A stretch of 64,000 bases of DNA from Pirellula sp. SH-Sr6A. GTDB taxonomy: Bacteria; Planctomycetota; Planctomycetia; Pirellulales; Pirellulaceae. Made by a program: the position numbers and the translations under genes. The stretch's first letter is position 1. The number at the start of each line of letters is the position of its first letter. Below are positions 44,598-54,846 of this stretch, in pieces. The notes under the pieces were generated by a model that did not search any database, was not told the origin of the DNA, and saw only the letters and a list, made by a program, of their open reading frames with translations. The DNA lies in contig NZ_CP011272.1 in assembly GCF_001610875.1 (NCBI RefSeq), forward strand, positions 248,001 through 312,000, given 5' to 3'.

Positions 44598-47500
44598 TTA
44601 GAGCTGCAAGATGGATTGGAGCAATGCGAGCAAATCGGTCCTTTGAATGAGCTTTTCGATCGGTTCGGGAGGTTCGATTTTCGCTGGCTGCGTGGGCTCG
44701 ACCGGTGTACGTCTCCAAATAGGCTCCGCGGCCGTCCCCCGTTGAGGCTGGGGTTTATCAGGGCGCAACGGCCAATAGCAGCTGGTCTGGTCCACGATTC
44801 GCAGCCGACCGTTGTGTTTTTTTGCCAGCTGTTCGGCACGATTGCGGTCGGTGTAGTGGAAGACTAGGAACTCGTCTTCGATTCCGACGTACTGGATAGA
44901 CCAAATCGTTGCATCCATGCGGAGCTGGGAAACGGCGAGCAACCGTTCCACGGGAGGTGGAAGTTTTCCAAAACGATCCTCCAATTCCTGCTTGATCTCC
45001 TCGATCGATTGAATGCTCTGGATCCGGCTCAACCGACGGTAAATGTCGATCTTGTGCCGCATCTCCGGAACATATTCCGATGGCAAATAGGCTTCAATGG
45101 GGATGTTCAATTCGACGGTGATCTCCAGCTTCTGCGGCTGTTTGGTCAGTTCACGAACGGCGTTCTCCAACAACTGGCAATACAGCTCGTATCCGACGGC
45201 GGCGATGTGTCCGCTTTGCTGGGTGCCGAGCAAGTTGCCGGCACCGCGAATTTCCAAATCGCGCATCGCGATCCCAAATCCGGCACCGAGTTGAGAGAAC
45301 TCTTCGATCGCATGGAGTCGTCGTGCAGAGTCGGGGCTAAGATGTTTGCGTTTGTCCACCAGGAGGTAGCAGTAGGCCTGATGCTTGTAGCGTCCCACCC
45401 GCCCTCGTAATTGATGGAGCTCGGAAAGGCCGTAACGGTCTGCTTCGTCGATGAACATGGTATTGGCATTCGGGATGTCCAACCCGCTTTCGATGATGGT
45501 CGTGGCCAAAAGAATGTCAGCGCGATGTTCGATGAAGTCCACCATGACCTGCTCGAGTGCCCCTTCCTCCATTTGACCGTGCCCGACCAAGATCCGAGCT
45601 TCCGGAACGATCCTCTGCAATCGCGACAAGAGTACGGGCATATCTTCGATGCGATTGTGAACGAAGTAGACTTGTCCGTCCCGATTAAGTTCCCGCAGGA
45701 TCGCATTGCGAATCAAATGTTCATCGAAGCGGGCCACTCGCGTCTCGACCGCCATTCGCTCCTCGGGGGCCGTTTCCAAATTCGAAATGTCTCGCACTCC
45801 GACCAACGACATGTGCAGTGTCCGGGGGATCGGGGTCGCAGACATACTGAGCACGTCGACGTTTTGATTGGACCGTTTGAGCCGCTCTTTTAATTCGACG
45901 CCAAACTTCTGCTCTTCATCGATGATGAGCAGCCCCAGGTTATAGAACTGAACATCCATGGAGGCGACGCGATGGGTTCCCACGACGATATCGACTTGTC
46001 CACGCGCGAGACGTTTCAACGTTTCCCGTTGCTGGCTCGCCGAAATAAATCGATTGAGCTTGGCAATTTCGAAGGGAAACTCTGCCATCCTAGCCTTGAA
46101 CGTCTTGTAATGCTGTTCTGCCAAGACCGTGGTGGGAACCAAAACGGCGACTTGGTAGCCGCTCTCCACAGCCTTGAAGGCGGCTCGCATCGCCACTTCT
46201 GTTTTTCCAAAGCCAACATCGCCGCACAGCAAGCGCTCCATGGGACGGGTCGACATCATATCGGCCTTTGTCGCTGCGATGGCGGTGAGCTGATCTGCGG
46301 TCTCTTCGTAGGGAAACGACGTATCGAATTGCGTTTGCCAAACTGAATCAGGCTTGAAGGCGATTCCGCTGATGCTGCGCCGCTGGGCTTGCAACTCCAG
46401 CAATTCTGCGGCCATGTCGACCACGGACTCTTCGGCCGCTTTCTTTTGGCGCACCCAGGCTTGACCGCCGATCTTCGCTAGCTTGGGACGCGTTTTCGTT
46501 CCCCCAACGTAGCGTTGGATCAGATCGATTTTCGTGGTTGGAACATAGAGTTTCGTCCCGCCGTCGAACTCGATGGTCAAGTGCTCGAACTTCTGTCCGT
46601 GCTTTTCAATCATCTCCATGCCGAGATAGATACCGATGCCGTGGGACAAATGAACTACCAAGTCACCCGGCTTCAGATCGAGGAAGCTATCGATCGCGCG
46701 CGAAGCATGGCGTTTCGAGGACCGTCGCAAGGTGGAACGACGCAGCATCTGATTGAGGGTCAGTACGAACGCCCCTTGCGGTGGAAGTTCAAACCCTGCG
46801 CTCAAGAGTCCCAACTCGAGAAGTACACGTCCCTCCTGATAAGCTCGACATTCCTGCATGAGATCATGCATGCGCGAGAGCTCCCCTTCATTGATGCAGA
46901 CCACCAATGCGGTGCGATTCTTACCCAAGGCCTGATCGACTTGCTTGGCGAGGCCTTCCATCTCGCCGCCGATGCGTTGCACGTCACCAATGGGTATCTG
47001 CAGCAGTTCTCCCGTATACCCCTCGATGGCCAACTGGGTGATTTGCGCGACGGCATGCTGCTGCAGCGTTTTCAGGATCTCGGTCGGCTTTCGAAACCGC
47101 TCTGGGAACGGGATGCGAGCCAAGTACGCTTCGGAATGGTGCAGGGCGGCGATCGGCTCGTGCACGAGGACCATCGTTTCCTTGGGAAGGAACTCCAGAA
47201 ACGAGGCCTCATCCTTGATCGCCTCGTCCGCCGCAATCAAATCGACTTGATCGAGCCGAGTCGACGATCGTTGGGTCATCGGATCGAAGGAGCGGATCGA
47301 CTCGATCTCATCATCGAACCACTCGATGCGCCGAGGTTCGCTGCAATCGGGCGGAAAGACGTCGAGAATTCCCCCTCGGGCCGTGAACTCGCCCGCCATT
47401 TGCACGCTGGTGGTCGTTCGATAACCGTTGTCGGCGAGCCAGTCCTTCAGTTTGGCCAAGTCGACCCGTTGGCCGACGCGAAGCCTTCGTCGGTCATTCT

Positions 47501-48266
47501 CCAATTGCGATGGGCTGGGAACATCGTGCATCATCGCTTGGATCGTCGTGACGATCACGGGTGCATCGAGTTGCTTCGAATTCTTCGTATACGACTGGAG
47601 ATGCGACAGGACATGGAGTCGCTGGATGACTTCTGCTTGTTGCAGCGCGTCTTCGGCGATCTCATCCGAGGCGGGAGGAAAGACTTCGCAGTTGTGCTCG
47701 AGAAAGAAATCGAGATCGCGAGCGACGATCTCGACGTCTTGATGTTGGGATAGGACGACCAAGATGGGACGCTGGAACTTTCGCCACGTCGCCGCGGTGA
47801 TCGGTGCGACCGCCCCGAGCCATGCCCCTTCCCAGCAAATGGGATCGTTTCGACTCCACCGACGTATGCTGTTCTCGAATCCCTTGAGGTCGAGAATGCC
47901 ATCGAGCAATTCCGTCGCTTTGGCGCGGAGCTGAATGGCTTTGGCATCGTGGTCCAATTTTTCGGACTGTTTGATTTGAGCGGCCCGTTCCGCTCGCTTC
48001 CTTTCGGCATCGAAGGAGTCTACCGAACCGGCAGAAGGGCGTGAACTCGCAGACGACCTGCTGGGAGCTTTCTTCCTGACACCTTTACCATCACCAGAAT
48101 TCGATGGCTTGTTGGACGATGCCTCGGACGATGCGTGTTTCTCGAGCGTTAGTTCGATGCTTTCGATCGCATTCGGATCGTCGTGAAAGTCATCGGGGGC
48201 CGATGGATCGGTCCCTCGTTTGAGAAAGTCCGCTAGGGTGCGCGACTTGGGTCGCTTCGCCTTCAT
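44598..48266 (-). CDS. mfd: Transcription-repair coupling factor
   Basis: A 1222-residue protein with the full Mfd layout: UvrB-like region (about 110-470), CarD-like RNA-polymerase-interacting domain near residue 535 (LKPGDLVVHLSHGIGIYLGM), and a RecG-like helicase with Walker A GDVGFGKTEVAMRAAF (about 682) and DEEQKFGV (about 785). SATPIPRTLHMSL, ATTIIESGLDIPNANTMFIDEADRYGL and the C-terminal TRCF domain follow. It removes stalled RNA polymerase at lesions and recruits UvrA. An N-terminal extension of about 100 residues is charged and low complexity (SSEASSNKPSNSGDGKG). Its ATG overlaps the stop of the prolyl oligopeptidase gene (ATGA), implying translational coupling. Confidence 0.97.
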   Translation of the reverse strand: MKAKRPKSRTLADFLKRGTDPSAPDDFHDDPNAIESIELTLEKHASSEASSNKPSNSGDGKGVRKKAPSRSSASSRPSAGSVDSFDAERKRAERAAQIKQSEKLDHDAKAIQLRAKATELLDGILDLKGFENSIRRWSRNDPICWEGAWLGAVAPITAATWRKFQRPILVVLSQHQDVEIVARDLDFFLEHNCEVFPPASDEIAEDALQQAEVIQRLHVLSHLQSYTKNSKQLDAPVIVTTIQAMMHDVPSPSQLENDRRRLRVGQRVDLAKLKDWLADNGYRTTTSVQMAGEFTARGGILDVFPPDCSEPRRIEWFDDEIESIRSFDPMTQRSSTRLDQVDLIAADEAIKDEASFLEFLPKETMVLVHEPIAALHHSEAYLARIPFPERFRKPTEILKTLQQHAVAQITQLAIEGYTGELLQIPIGDVQRIGGEMEGLAKQVDQALGKNRTALVVCINEGELSRMHDLMQECRAYQEGRVLLELGLLSAGFELPPQGAFVLTLNQMLRRSTLRRSSKRHASRAIDSFLDLKPGDLVVHLSHGIGIYLGMEMIEKHGQKFEHLTIEFDGGTKLYVPTTKIDLIQRYVGGTKTRPKLAKIGGQAWVRQKKAAEESVVDMAAELLELQAQRRSISGIAFKPDSVWQTQFDTSFPYEETADQLTAIAATKADMMSTRPMERLLCGDVGFGKTEVAMRAAFKAVESGYQVAVLVPTTVLAEQHYKTFKARMAEFPFEIAKLNRFISASQQRETLKRLARGQVDIVVGTHRVASMDVQFYNLGLLIIDEEQKFGVELKERLKRSNQNVDVLSMSATPIPRTLHMSLVGVRDISNLETAPEERMAVETRVARFDEHLIRNAILRELNRDGQVYFVHNRIEDMPVLLSRLQRIVPEARILVGHGQMEEGALEQVMVDFIEHRADILLATTIIESGLDIPNANTMFIDEADRYGLSELHQLRGRVGRYKHQAYCYLLVDKRKHLSPDSARRLHAIEEFSQLGAGFGIAMRDLEIRGAGNLLGTQQSGHIAAVGYELYCQLLENAVRELTKQPQKLEITVELNIPIEAYLPSEYVPEMRHKIDIYRRLSRIQSIQSIEEIKQELEDRFGKLPPPVERLLAVSQLRMDATIWSIQYVGIEDEFLVFHYTDRNRAEQLAKKHNGRLRIVDQTSCYWPLRPDKPQPQRGTAAEPIWRRTPVEPTQPAKIEPPEPIEKLIQRTDLLALLQSILQL

Positions 48267-50455
48267 GACTTCGAAGGCTCACGCGTGTTATGCAGAACGA
48301 AAGCCCACATGTCGGCAGCTGCTTCGATTAATTTGCTGACCGGAGTTCCAGCGCCATGCCCAGCACTGGTCTCGATTCGGATCAGGGCCGGCTTCGTTCC
48401 GCTTTGACAGGCTTGCAGACGTGCCGCAAATTTAAAGCTATGTCCCGGTACGACTCGATCGTCGTGATCCGCCGTGGTAACCATTGTCGCAGGATAACGA
48501 GTGCCAGGCCTCAAGTTGTGAAGGGGAGAATAGGATCGCAGCGTCGAAAACTGTTTGGGATCCTCACTGCTCCCAAACTCATTGACCCAAGCCCATCCAA
48601 TGGTGAACTTCTGAAACCGGAGCATATCCATAACCCCAACCGCAGGAAGAGCGACGGCGAAAAGATCGGGACGCTGCGTCATGACCGCGCCAATTAGCAA
48701 GCCCCCATTGCTCCGTCCGTGCACAGCGAGTCGCTCCTTGTTCGTGTAGCGATTCTCGATGAGATACTCTGCCGCAGCGATAAAATCGTCGAAGCAATTC
48801 TGCTTCTTGTCGAGCATCGCCGATTCATGCCACTCCCGACCATACTCTCCACCCCCGCGAATGTTCGCCACGGCATATAGGCCCCCTTGCTCCATCCAAG
48901 CAACATTGGCCGGAGAAAACGTGGGCGTGATCGAAATATTGAAGCCCCCGTACGCATAGAGGAAGGCACGTCCCTTCCCGTTTTGAACGAACCCTTTCTT
49001 GTACGACAGAATGAGTGGAATGCGCGTCCCATCTTTGCTGGTATAGAAGGTTCTCTCGGTTACGAAGTCATTGGGATCGAATGCAATCTTCGGTGCACGC
49101 CATGGTTTAACCGTGCCGTCGGACAAATCGACTTGATAGGTTGCTGGCGGGGTGATGGTGTTGGTGAACGAGAAGAAGGTTTGTTTCGATGTCCGTTTCC
49201 CTTCGAATCCGGTGACGGTCCCAAGTCCGGGGATGGGCAAATCCTCAAGGCGTGTCCCATCGACTCGATACCGCCGCACTACGCTGGTGGCGTCTTGGAG
49301 GAGAATGACAAAAAATTGATCTTGGAGAAGACTCGCCCCTTCGATCGACTCGGCGGATTCGGGAACGATGGTCTTCCAATTCGATTCCTCACTTTGCTTC
49401 CGGTCTATCGCGATAATCCGACGTTTGGGAGCATCGCGATCGGTTTCGAAATAGAACAGGTCGCCGTCGTTGCCGAGGAATTCGTATTCCGCAACGAATC
49501 CGCTCAGAAGCTCGCTAAAGTCCCTTTGGGAGGGGACGGCGTCAGCCTTGATCGGCGCATAGAAGATTTGATTTTTGCGCTCCGTACCGCGCCAAACCGA
49601 GACAATGAGAAAAGCGCCGTCGTCCGACACCTTCGGTCGGAAGCCCCATTCCTTTTCATCACGGCGTTCGTAGACGAGGAGATCGTCCGATTGCGGCGTT
49701 CCGACTTTGTGGTAACAGAGTTTCTGAAAGTAGTTGGCTCCCGTGAATTCCGATTCGGACTTGGGCTGGTCGTAACGGCTGTAGAAAAAACCGGTGTTGT
49801 CCTTCGTCCAAGCGACCGTGCTGAACTTGATCCATTCCATCGAATCGGTCAGGTCACTTCCCGTTTCTATATTACGGACCTTCCACGTATTCCAATCGCT
49901 TCCGGCTTTCGCAAGCCCATATGCCAGCCATTTTCCATCGCTGCTCACTTCATAACCGGCGAGTGAAGTCGTGCCGTCGGAGCTGAGTGTATTGGGATCG
50001 AGCAACACCTCTCTCCGGGCATCAAGCTCGGCGGCTTTGTAGAGAATGTTTTGATTCTGCAATCCGTTGTTGTGCGAATAGACCCAAGTCGTTCCGTGCA
50101 CGGAGGGAAAGCCATATCGCTCGTAATTCCAGAGCTCGCCCAACCGCTGGACCAGCGACTCACGTTCCGGAATTCCTTTTAAATACCCGAACGTAAGCTC
50201 ATTCTGTTTTTTCACCCAGTCCTTGGTGTCAGAGCTATCGACATCTTCAAGCCATCGGAAGGGGTCTTCTATTTTTTGGCCATGATAATCGTCGACCTGA
50301 TCGACCGCGTGGGACGAGGGGTAGACCAAGTTGGGAGATGCGTCGTCCGGTTCCGCAACTGGACTTGCCTGCCCAAGAACCGGGCTGGAACCAGCCCCCC
50401 AACACAGAGTGATCAAGACAAAAACCGCGCAGCGGGTGAACGATTGGTGCATCAA
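48263..50455 (-). CDS. Exported prolyl oligopeptidase (S9A family)
   Basis: A 730-residue protein with a signal peptide (MMHQSFTRCAVFVLITLCWGAG, then SSPVLGQA). The family N-terminus YHGQKIEDPFRWLED is present, followed by a seven-bladed propeller and an alpha/beta-hydrolase domain. Catalytic residues are visible: serine in HGRSNGGLL (near residue 583), aspartate in DHDDRVVPGHS (near 665), and histidine in SAGHGAG (near 700). It cleaves short proline-containing peptides, here probably in the periplasm. Its stop overlaps the mfd start by 4 bp, and the zinc-ribbon gene ends 21 bp upstream. Confidence 0.93.
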   Translation of the reverse strand: MMHQSFTRCAVFVLITLCWGAGSSPVLGQASPVAEPDDASPNLVYPSSHAVDQVDDYHGQKIEDPFRWLEDVDSSDTKDWVKKQNELTFGYLKGIPERESLVQRLGELWNYERYGFPSVHGTTWVYSHNNGLQNQNILYKAAELDARREVLLDPNTLSSDGTTSLAGYEVSSDGKWLAYGLAKAGSDWNTWKVRNIETGSDLTDSMEWIKFSTVAWTKDNTGFFYSRYDQPKSESEFTGANYFQKLCYHKVGTPQSDDLLVYERRDEKEWGFRPKVSDDGAFLIVSVWRGTERKNQIFYAPIKADAVPSQRDFSELLSGFVAEYEFLGNDGDLFYFETDRDAPKRRIIAIDRKQSEESNWKTIVPESAESIEGASLLQDQFFVILLQDATSVVRRYRVDGTRLEDLPIPGLGTVTGFEGKRTSKQTFFSFTNTITPPATYQVDLSDGTVKPWRAPKIAFDPNDFVTERTFYTSKDGTRIPLILSYKKGFVQNGKGRAFLYAYGGFNISITPTFSPANVAWMEQGGLYAVANIRGGGEYGREWHESAMLDKKQNCFDDFIAAAEYLIENRYTNKERLAVHGRSNGGLLIGAVMTQRPDLFAVALPAVGVMDMLRFQKFTIGWAWVNEFGSSEDPKQFSTLRSYSPLHNLRPGTRYPATMVTTADHDDRVVPGHSFKFAARLQACQSGTKPALIRIETSAGHGAGTPVSKLIEAAADMWAFVLHNTREPSKS

Positions 50456-50476
50456 GTTGTTAAATCCTAGTAGCGA

Positions 50477-52159
50477 TTAGTCCGCTTCTTCTGAGCTGAA
50501 ATCGCCGGTGAATCCGAGTCCGGTGATATCGCTGATACGGCCGGCTAGTAAACCGTACTGGTTGAACACGAACAACACGGTGAAGGGCATGAACAGTCCA
50601 ATGGCGATCTCGCCGACGATTCCATCCCGTAGAGCCCAAGCGTTCAGAACAAACAAGAACCCGTATGCGAGCATCGTTTGCAGATACATGGCCCCCCAAG
50701 CATCTGGCTTGGCTTTGAACGACTCGAACACATTCTTAGAAAATGGCTCGGTGATCGCATTGTTATCCGCCATGCTCAGTAGAAAGAACGGGAATAAGAG
50801 CCAGGTCGAAATCAATCCAAAGAGTGCCGTCGTGATATGACTCCCGGCAATCGAGGCCAACCCACTCCCGACCATTCCACCTGGGATGGAGGCGATCGCC
50901 AGGGAGGCTAGCACCATGATCACCTCTCCCGCCATTTCACCCGTTCGAGTGAATGGCCAATCTTGAATGCGGTGGTATTGGTTCGCCACCGTCGAGAGGA
51001 CGCACATGCCGAGCGCCAACAAGGAACCAAAGACGGGCACACAAGGTACGAGGAAGATCACTGCCTGCAGGATAACGCCGAGCCGCTCCGTCGCTTGGAA
51101 GAGCTCAGGTGCTGCCGTCACCATGGGGAACCAGATGGCGCAAAACAGTCCGAAGAAGATCATGATAAAGACGAGCAGGGGATCTCGGCAAAACCAGAAC
51201 AGGAGCGAGATCCAGCGTTGGGAATCGAAGGATGCGGTGAGTCCCTCCAATTCTTTCTGTTCTGCGTCGACTTCCGCGCGCGCCTTTTCCAACATCTCGT
51301 CGGTCCTGGCTTTGGAAGAGCTCGCTTCTCGAACGGAATTCCCCTCGGATCGCACGAACTTCACGTCGGCGATTTCATGGTCCAAGACAACCGTGCGCTG
51401 TTTCTTGGGGATCTTGGGCTCGGGGACGATGAACTCTGAAAAGCAATCGGGACATCGAACGGATTTGCCGATCCGAGACTTCGGTGCCATCATGCGGGTA
51501 CCGCATACCTTGCACCCAAAGCTGAACTCTTCTTCGCGAGCCGATTCGGACCCGATGTCCAGGGCGCTGCTAGAGAGAACGATATCGTCGAGCACTCCTG
51601 CCAAAGCTGGGGCGCTGTTAGGAAGGTCCAGGCCAATCGGCAAACCTTTCGGTTGGGTCGGCTCGATCGGGGACAACTGGAAGTCGTCATCGAATTCGTC
51701 TAGGGTCGGTTTCGTCTTACTGGCAGCGGGCGTGGAAGCCGCGTTCGCAGAGGTCTTGGGGACGCTGCGACCGGGAGGGGTCGGGACACCATTCGGGTTG
51801 TCTTGGAGTGCAGACTCGACCAACGGTGCCAGCTCCGGTAAGTCGTCGTCGAAAAGACTGGGGCGGCTTGCAGTGTCCGCGACGGAACCCTGCGCTCGCG
51901 TCGCCGATTGGGGAGCTCCCTCTTTCTCGGAAGATTCAGATGGCGATGCGGGAGGCTCGCGATGGTTGCTGGGTGGAGAGGATTGGAGATTGAGCCAGTC
52001 ATCCTCGTCGGAAGCCTTGGGTGGGGCGCCGGGAACGACGATCGTGTTCTTACATTGCGGGCAAGCCAGTCGCTGACCAGCGAGCTTCGAAGGGGCTCGA
52101 AGCTTTTTTTGGCATTGCGGGCAAAGGAAACTCAGTGGTGATGGATTCCCCGTAGACAA
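50477..52159 (-). CDS. Zinc-ribbon membrane protein of unknown function
   Basis: A 560-residue protein. The N-terminus has an MJ0042-type zinc ribbon (C13-P-Q-C16...C33-P-Q-C36). A second ribbon occurs near residue 210 (CKVCGTRMMAP, then CPDCFSEF). Between them lies a low-complexity acidic linker. The C-terminal half has about six membrane helices (for example WISLLFWFCRDPLLVFIMIFF, VILQAVIFLVPCVPVFGSLL, ITTALFGLISTWLLFPFFLL). Similar zinc-ribbon membrane proteins are common in planctomycetes, but I cannot assign a function. It lies 28 bp after ilvD and 21 bp before the peptidase gene, so it is probably in the same operon. Confidence 0.75.
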   Translation of the reverse strand: MSTGNPSPLSFLCPQCQKKLRAPSKLAGQRLACPQCKNTIVVPGAPPKASDEDDWLNLQSSPPSNHREPPASPSESSEKEGAPQSATRAQGSVADTASRPSLFDDDLPELAPLVESALQDNPNGVPTPPGRSVPKTSANAASTPAASKTKPTLDEFDDDFQLSPIEPTQPKGLPIGLDLPNSAPALAGVLDDIVLSSSALDIGSESAREEEFSFGCKVCGTRMMAPKSRIGKSVRCPDCFSEFIVPEPKIPKKQRTVVLDHEIADVKFVRSEGNSVREASSSKARTDEMLEKARAEVDAEQKELEGLTASFDSQRWISLLFWFCRDPLLVFIMIFFGLFCAIWFPMVTAAPELFQATERLGVILQAVIFLVPCVPVFGSLLALGMCVLSTVANQYHRIQDWPFTRTGEMAGEVIMVLASLAIASIPGGMVGSGLASIAGSHITTALFGLISTWLLFPFFLLSMADNNAITEPFSKNVFESFKAKPDAWGAMYLQTMLAYGFLFVLNAWALRDGIVGEIAIGLFMPFTVLFVFNQYGLLAGRISDITGLGFTGDFSSEEAD

Positions 52160-52187
52160 TTGTAACGGATCTCCGTTGAGACAAGGG

Positions 52188-53870
52188 CTATTCGTCCGTG
52201 ACGCAGCCTTCGCTGGCGCTCTTCACGTTCTTAATGTACTTGTACAGTGTACCACGAGTTGCCTTCAAAGGTGGCGCCTTCCACTCGGCCTTTCGCTTCG
52301 CCATTTCTTCATCGGATACGGCAACTTGGAGCAAATTCTTCTCGGCGTCGATGGTGACGATATCGCCGTCGCGAACCAGTGCAAAAGGTCCGCCGACTTG
52401 TGCTTCCGGCGTGACGTGTCCAACGATGAACCCGTGCGATCCACCCGAGAATCGCCCGTCGGTCAGGAGCGCGACATCGGACCCCAATCCAGCTCCCATG
52501 ATGGCCGAGGTGGGGGTGAGCATTTCCGGCATCCCGGGGCCTCCCTTGGGACCTTCGTAGCGAATGAGGATGACATCACCCTTTTGAATCTTCTTTTGTT
52601 CCAGGGCTTCGAGCATCAGCTCTTCGCTGTCGAAGCATCGAGCGGGGCCTTCGAACAAAAGTCCTTCTTTACCAGTGATCTTCGCAACGGCGCCTTCGGG
52701 CGCGAGATTGCCGAATAGAATCTGGATATGCCCGGTCGCTTTGATCGGGTTGGTCAATGGTTGGACAATTTTCTGTCCCGGTTTGAGCTCGGGAAGGGGG
52801 GCGATGTTCTCGGCCAGCGTCTTTCCCGTGACGGTCATGCAATTGCCGTCGAGAAAACCCTCCTTGAGAAGGAACTTCATCACCGCAGGGGTGCCGCCGA
52901 TGGAGTGCAAGTCTTCTTGGACGAATTTGCCAGAAGGCTTGAGGTCGGCCAACAAAGGAACGCGATCGCTGACGTTCTGAAAATCCTTCAATGTCAAATC
53001 GATATCCACACTGCGAGCCATCGCGATCAAGTGAAGGACTGCATTGGTGCTGCCCCCCAACGCCATCACGACAACCATGGCGTTTTCAAAGGCGGCGCGA
53101 GTCATGATGTCGCGAGGTTTCAAGTCGATTTCCATGAGAAGCTTGATAGCCTTGGCCGCTCGCGCACACTCGTCGATCTTGGCGGGATCTTCGGCAGGAA
53201 TGGAAGCCGAATAGGGGAGCGCCATACCGAGCGCTTCGATGGCCGATGCCATGGTATTGGCGGTATACATCCCACCGCAAGCTCCCGCACCGGGGCACGA
53301 GTTGCGAACGATGCTGGCACGCGTCTCTTCATCGATTTGACCTGCCAAATATTGACCGTAGCACTGGAATGCCGAAACGATATCGAGCGAGGTCCCATTC
53401 CACTTGCCAGCACGAATCGTCCCCCCATAGATCATGAGCGACGGGCGATTCAATCGGCCCATGGCCATCAGACAGCCCGGCATGTTCTTGTCGCAACCAG
53501 GAATGGCGATCAAGGCATCGTACCACTGAGCACCCATGATGGTCTCGATCGAGTCGGCGATCAGATCGCGAGACTGCAGGGAGTAAGACATTCCCTCGGT
53601 CCCCATGCTGATTCCATCGCTCACCCCGACGGTGTTGAATCGCATTCCGACCAACCCTTCCGCCACCACCGCGTTCTTGGCTTTGAGGCCCAAGTCCAGG
53701 AGGTGCATGTTGCAGGTATTCCCCTCGTACCAAACGCTCCCGATCCCAACTTGCCCTTTGTTCATATCCTCCGGTGTCATCCCGGTGCCATACAACATGG
53801 CTTGCGACGCCCCTTGGCTCTTGGGCTGCGTGATGCGGGACGAATATTTGTTCAAGTTAGATGCGGTCAT
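52188..53870 (-). CDS. ilvD: Dihydroxy-acid dehydratase
   Basis: A 560-residue protein, the usual IlvD length. It dehydrates 2,3-dihydroxy-isovalerate and its isoleucine analogue in branched-chain amino acid synthesis. Cysteines of the Fe-S cluster are visible in [19 protein letters not shown] and [29 protein letters not shown] and the C-terminal [23 protein letters not shown] motif confirm the family. ATG at 53870 ([13 protein letters not shown]) is chosen; the open frame runs on to 54095 through repeat DNA, which is a chance extension. Confidence 0.96.
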   Translation of the reverse strand: MTASNLNKYSSRITQPKSQGASQAMLYGTGMTPEDMNKGQVGIGSVWYEGNTCNMHLLDLGLKAKNAVVAEGLVGMRFNTVGVSDGISMGTEGMSYSLQSRDLIADSIETIMGAQWYDALIAIPGCDKNMPGCLMAMGRLNRPSLMIYGGTIRAGKWNGTSLDIVSAFQCYGQYLAGQIDEETRASIVRNSCPGAGACGGMYTANTMASAIEALGMALPYSASIPAEDPAKIDECARAAKAIKLLMEIDLKPRDIMTRAAFENAMVVVMALGGSTNAVLHLIAMARSVDIDLTLKDFQNVSDRVPLLADLKPSGKFVQEDLHSIGGTPAVMKFLLKEGFLDGNCMTVTGKTLAENIAPLPELKPGQKIVQPLTNPIKATGHIQILFGNLAPEGAVAKITGKEGLLFEGPARCFDSEELMLEALEQKKIQKGDVILIRYEGPKGGPGMPEMLTPTSAIMGAGLGSDVALLTDGRFSGGSHGFIVGHVTPEAQVGGPFALVRDGDIVTIDAEKNLLQVAVSDEEMAKRKAEWKAPPLKATRGTLYKYIKNVKSASEGCVTDE

Positions 53871-53954
53871 TGCGTTCAGAGAGGGCTGGAGGGTTTGAAG
53901 CGTACTATCGCAACGATTGTAGTTTCCGCGCCAGGGATTGGTAACCACAAATGA

Positions 53955-53998
53955 AGTAGCGAGTAGCGAGGGGCGGGAGGCGAGGGGCGGGAGGGGTG
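53955..53998. repeat. Heptamer-like tract upstream of ilvD
   Basis: GTAGCGA units followed by GGGCGGGAGGCGAGG variants, lying between ilvD and the R3 copy. The ilvD promoter must lie in the 80 bp before it or within it. Confidence 0.75.
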
Positions 53999-54007
53999 GC
54001 AGCCCTA

Positions 54008-54240
54008 GTGTCGAGCAGTCGTCCTCGACTGTTTCCCCCGTCTCCACACTACCGGCGAATCGACCGGCCCGTTTAACGTTGACTCGCTGGAGCACTCCCC
54101 TTTGAATACCGTTCGGAGAACAGTTCGAACATAGAACGCCGTTTGGAAAACGGCTACTACACAGGCCGACCGGGAAATGCTGCCTAGCCCCGGCAGCTAC
54201 TTCCTTCTCGCAAAAACAGTCGAGGACGACTGTTCGACAC
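54008..54240 (-). repeat. 233-bp inverted-repeat element (R3), copy 2
   Basis: Reverse-complement arrangement of the copy at 35735, with the same 233-bp length and the same terminal hairpins (GTGTCGAGCAGTCG ... CGACTGTTCGACAC). The middle shows many substitutions relative to copy 1 and small compensated differences. Confidence 0.8.
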
Positions 54241-54282
54241 TGCCTTCCCTTCCTGCCTCGCGCCTCTCTTCTTTCTCGCTAC

Positions 54283-54357
54283 GCCGTCTAGGCCTGGTCG
54301 ATGGGCCGGTAGGGTGCGAGCGGGGGAAGCCGTCGAGACGACGGCTCTACATTTGCT
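54283..54357 (-). repeat. R2 hairpin repeat, partial copy 9
   Basis: Only the hairpin half (ccgtctaggcctggtcg to ctctacatttgct) is present. It is followed by ACTCGCT heptamers to about 54422. Confidence 0.8.
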
Positions 54358-54411
54358 CTCGCTCCCGCCTCTCTTCTTTCTCGCCACTCGCTACTCGCTA
54401 CTCGCTACTCG

Positions 54412-54846
54412 CTACTCGCTATTCCCCCCGGTCCTCTGCTCCCCTCGCCCCGTTTCGGGGAGAGGGGCTGGGGGTGAGGGGTTGGGTACCTTCACAAACT
54501 CTTCAACCGCTCGAATCACTTCGCGACCTTCCCCAATCACCGCATAACCAGGTATACGAAGGACTCTAACCCCTCGCGCATGCAGGAATCGATCGCGATG
54601 CTGATCATGAGCTAACCCATCCTCGGTGAAATGACTTGCGCCATCGATCTCAATAATGAGCTTCTGCTCCACGCAACCGAAATCCACGGTGTAAGGTGGA
54701 ATGGGATATTCACGACGGAACTTCAATCCCTGAATCTGGCGATTGCGAATCCATTGCCAAACATTTGTCGTAAATTCGTTGGATGTTCGACGCTAGCTTT
54801 GTGCAAATTCGATTGCTTCATTGGACCTCGACCGGCTGCGTTTCAT
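54412..54846 (-). pseudogene. DUF559 nuclease-like gene, copy h, nonsense mutation
   Basis: Starting at 54846, the gene reads MKRSRSRSNEAIEFAQS and then TAG (54793-54795), where other copies have an AAG or CAG codon. The rest of the frame is open to 54412 and contains the full nuclease core (VDFGCVEQKLIIEIDGASH). A shorter product of 104 residues could start at TTG before KFRREYP, so residual activity is not excluded. Confidence 0.8.

Noticed and set aside
46515-47753. 412-codon plus-strand ORF inside mfd
   Set aside because: It is antisense to conserved Mfd domains.
52728-53954. 408-codon plus-strand ORF inside ilvD
   Set aside because: It is antisense to a complete IlvD; no motif.
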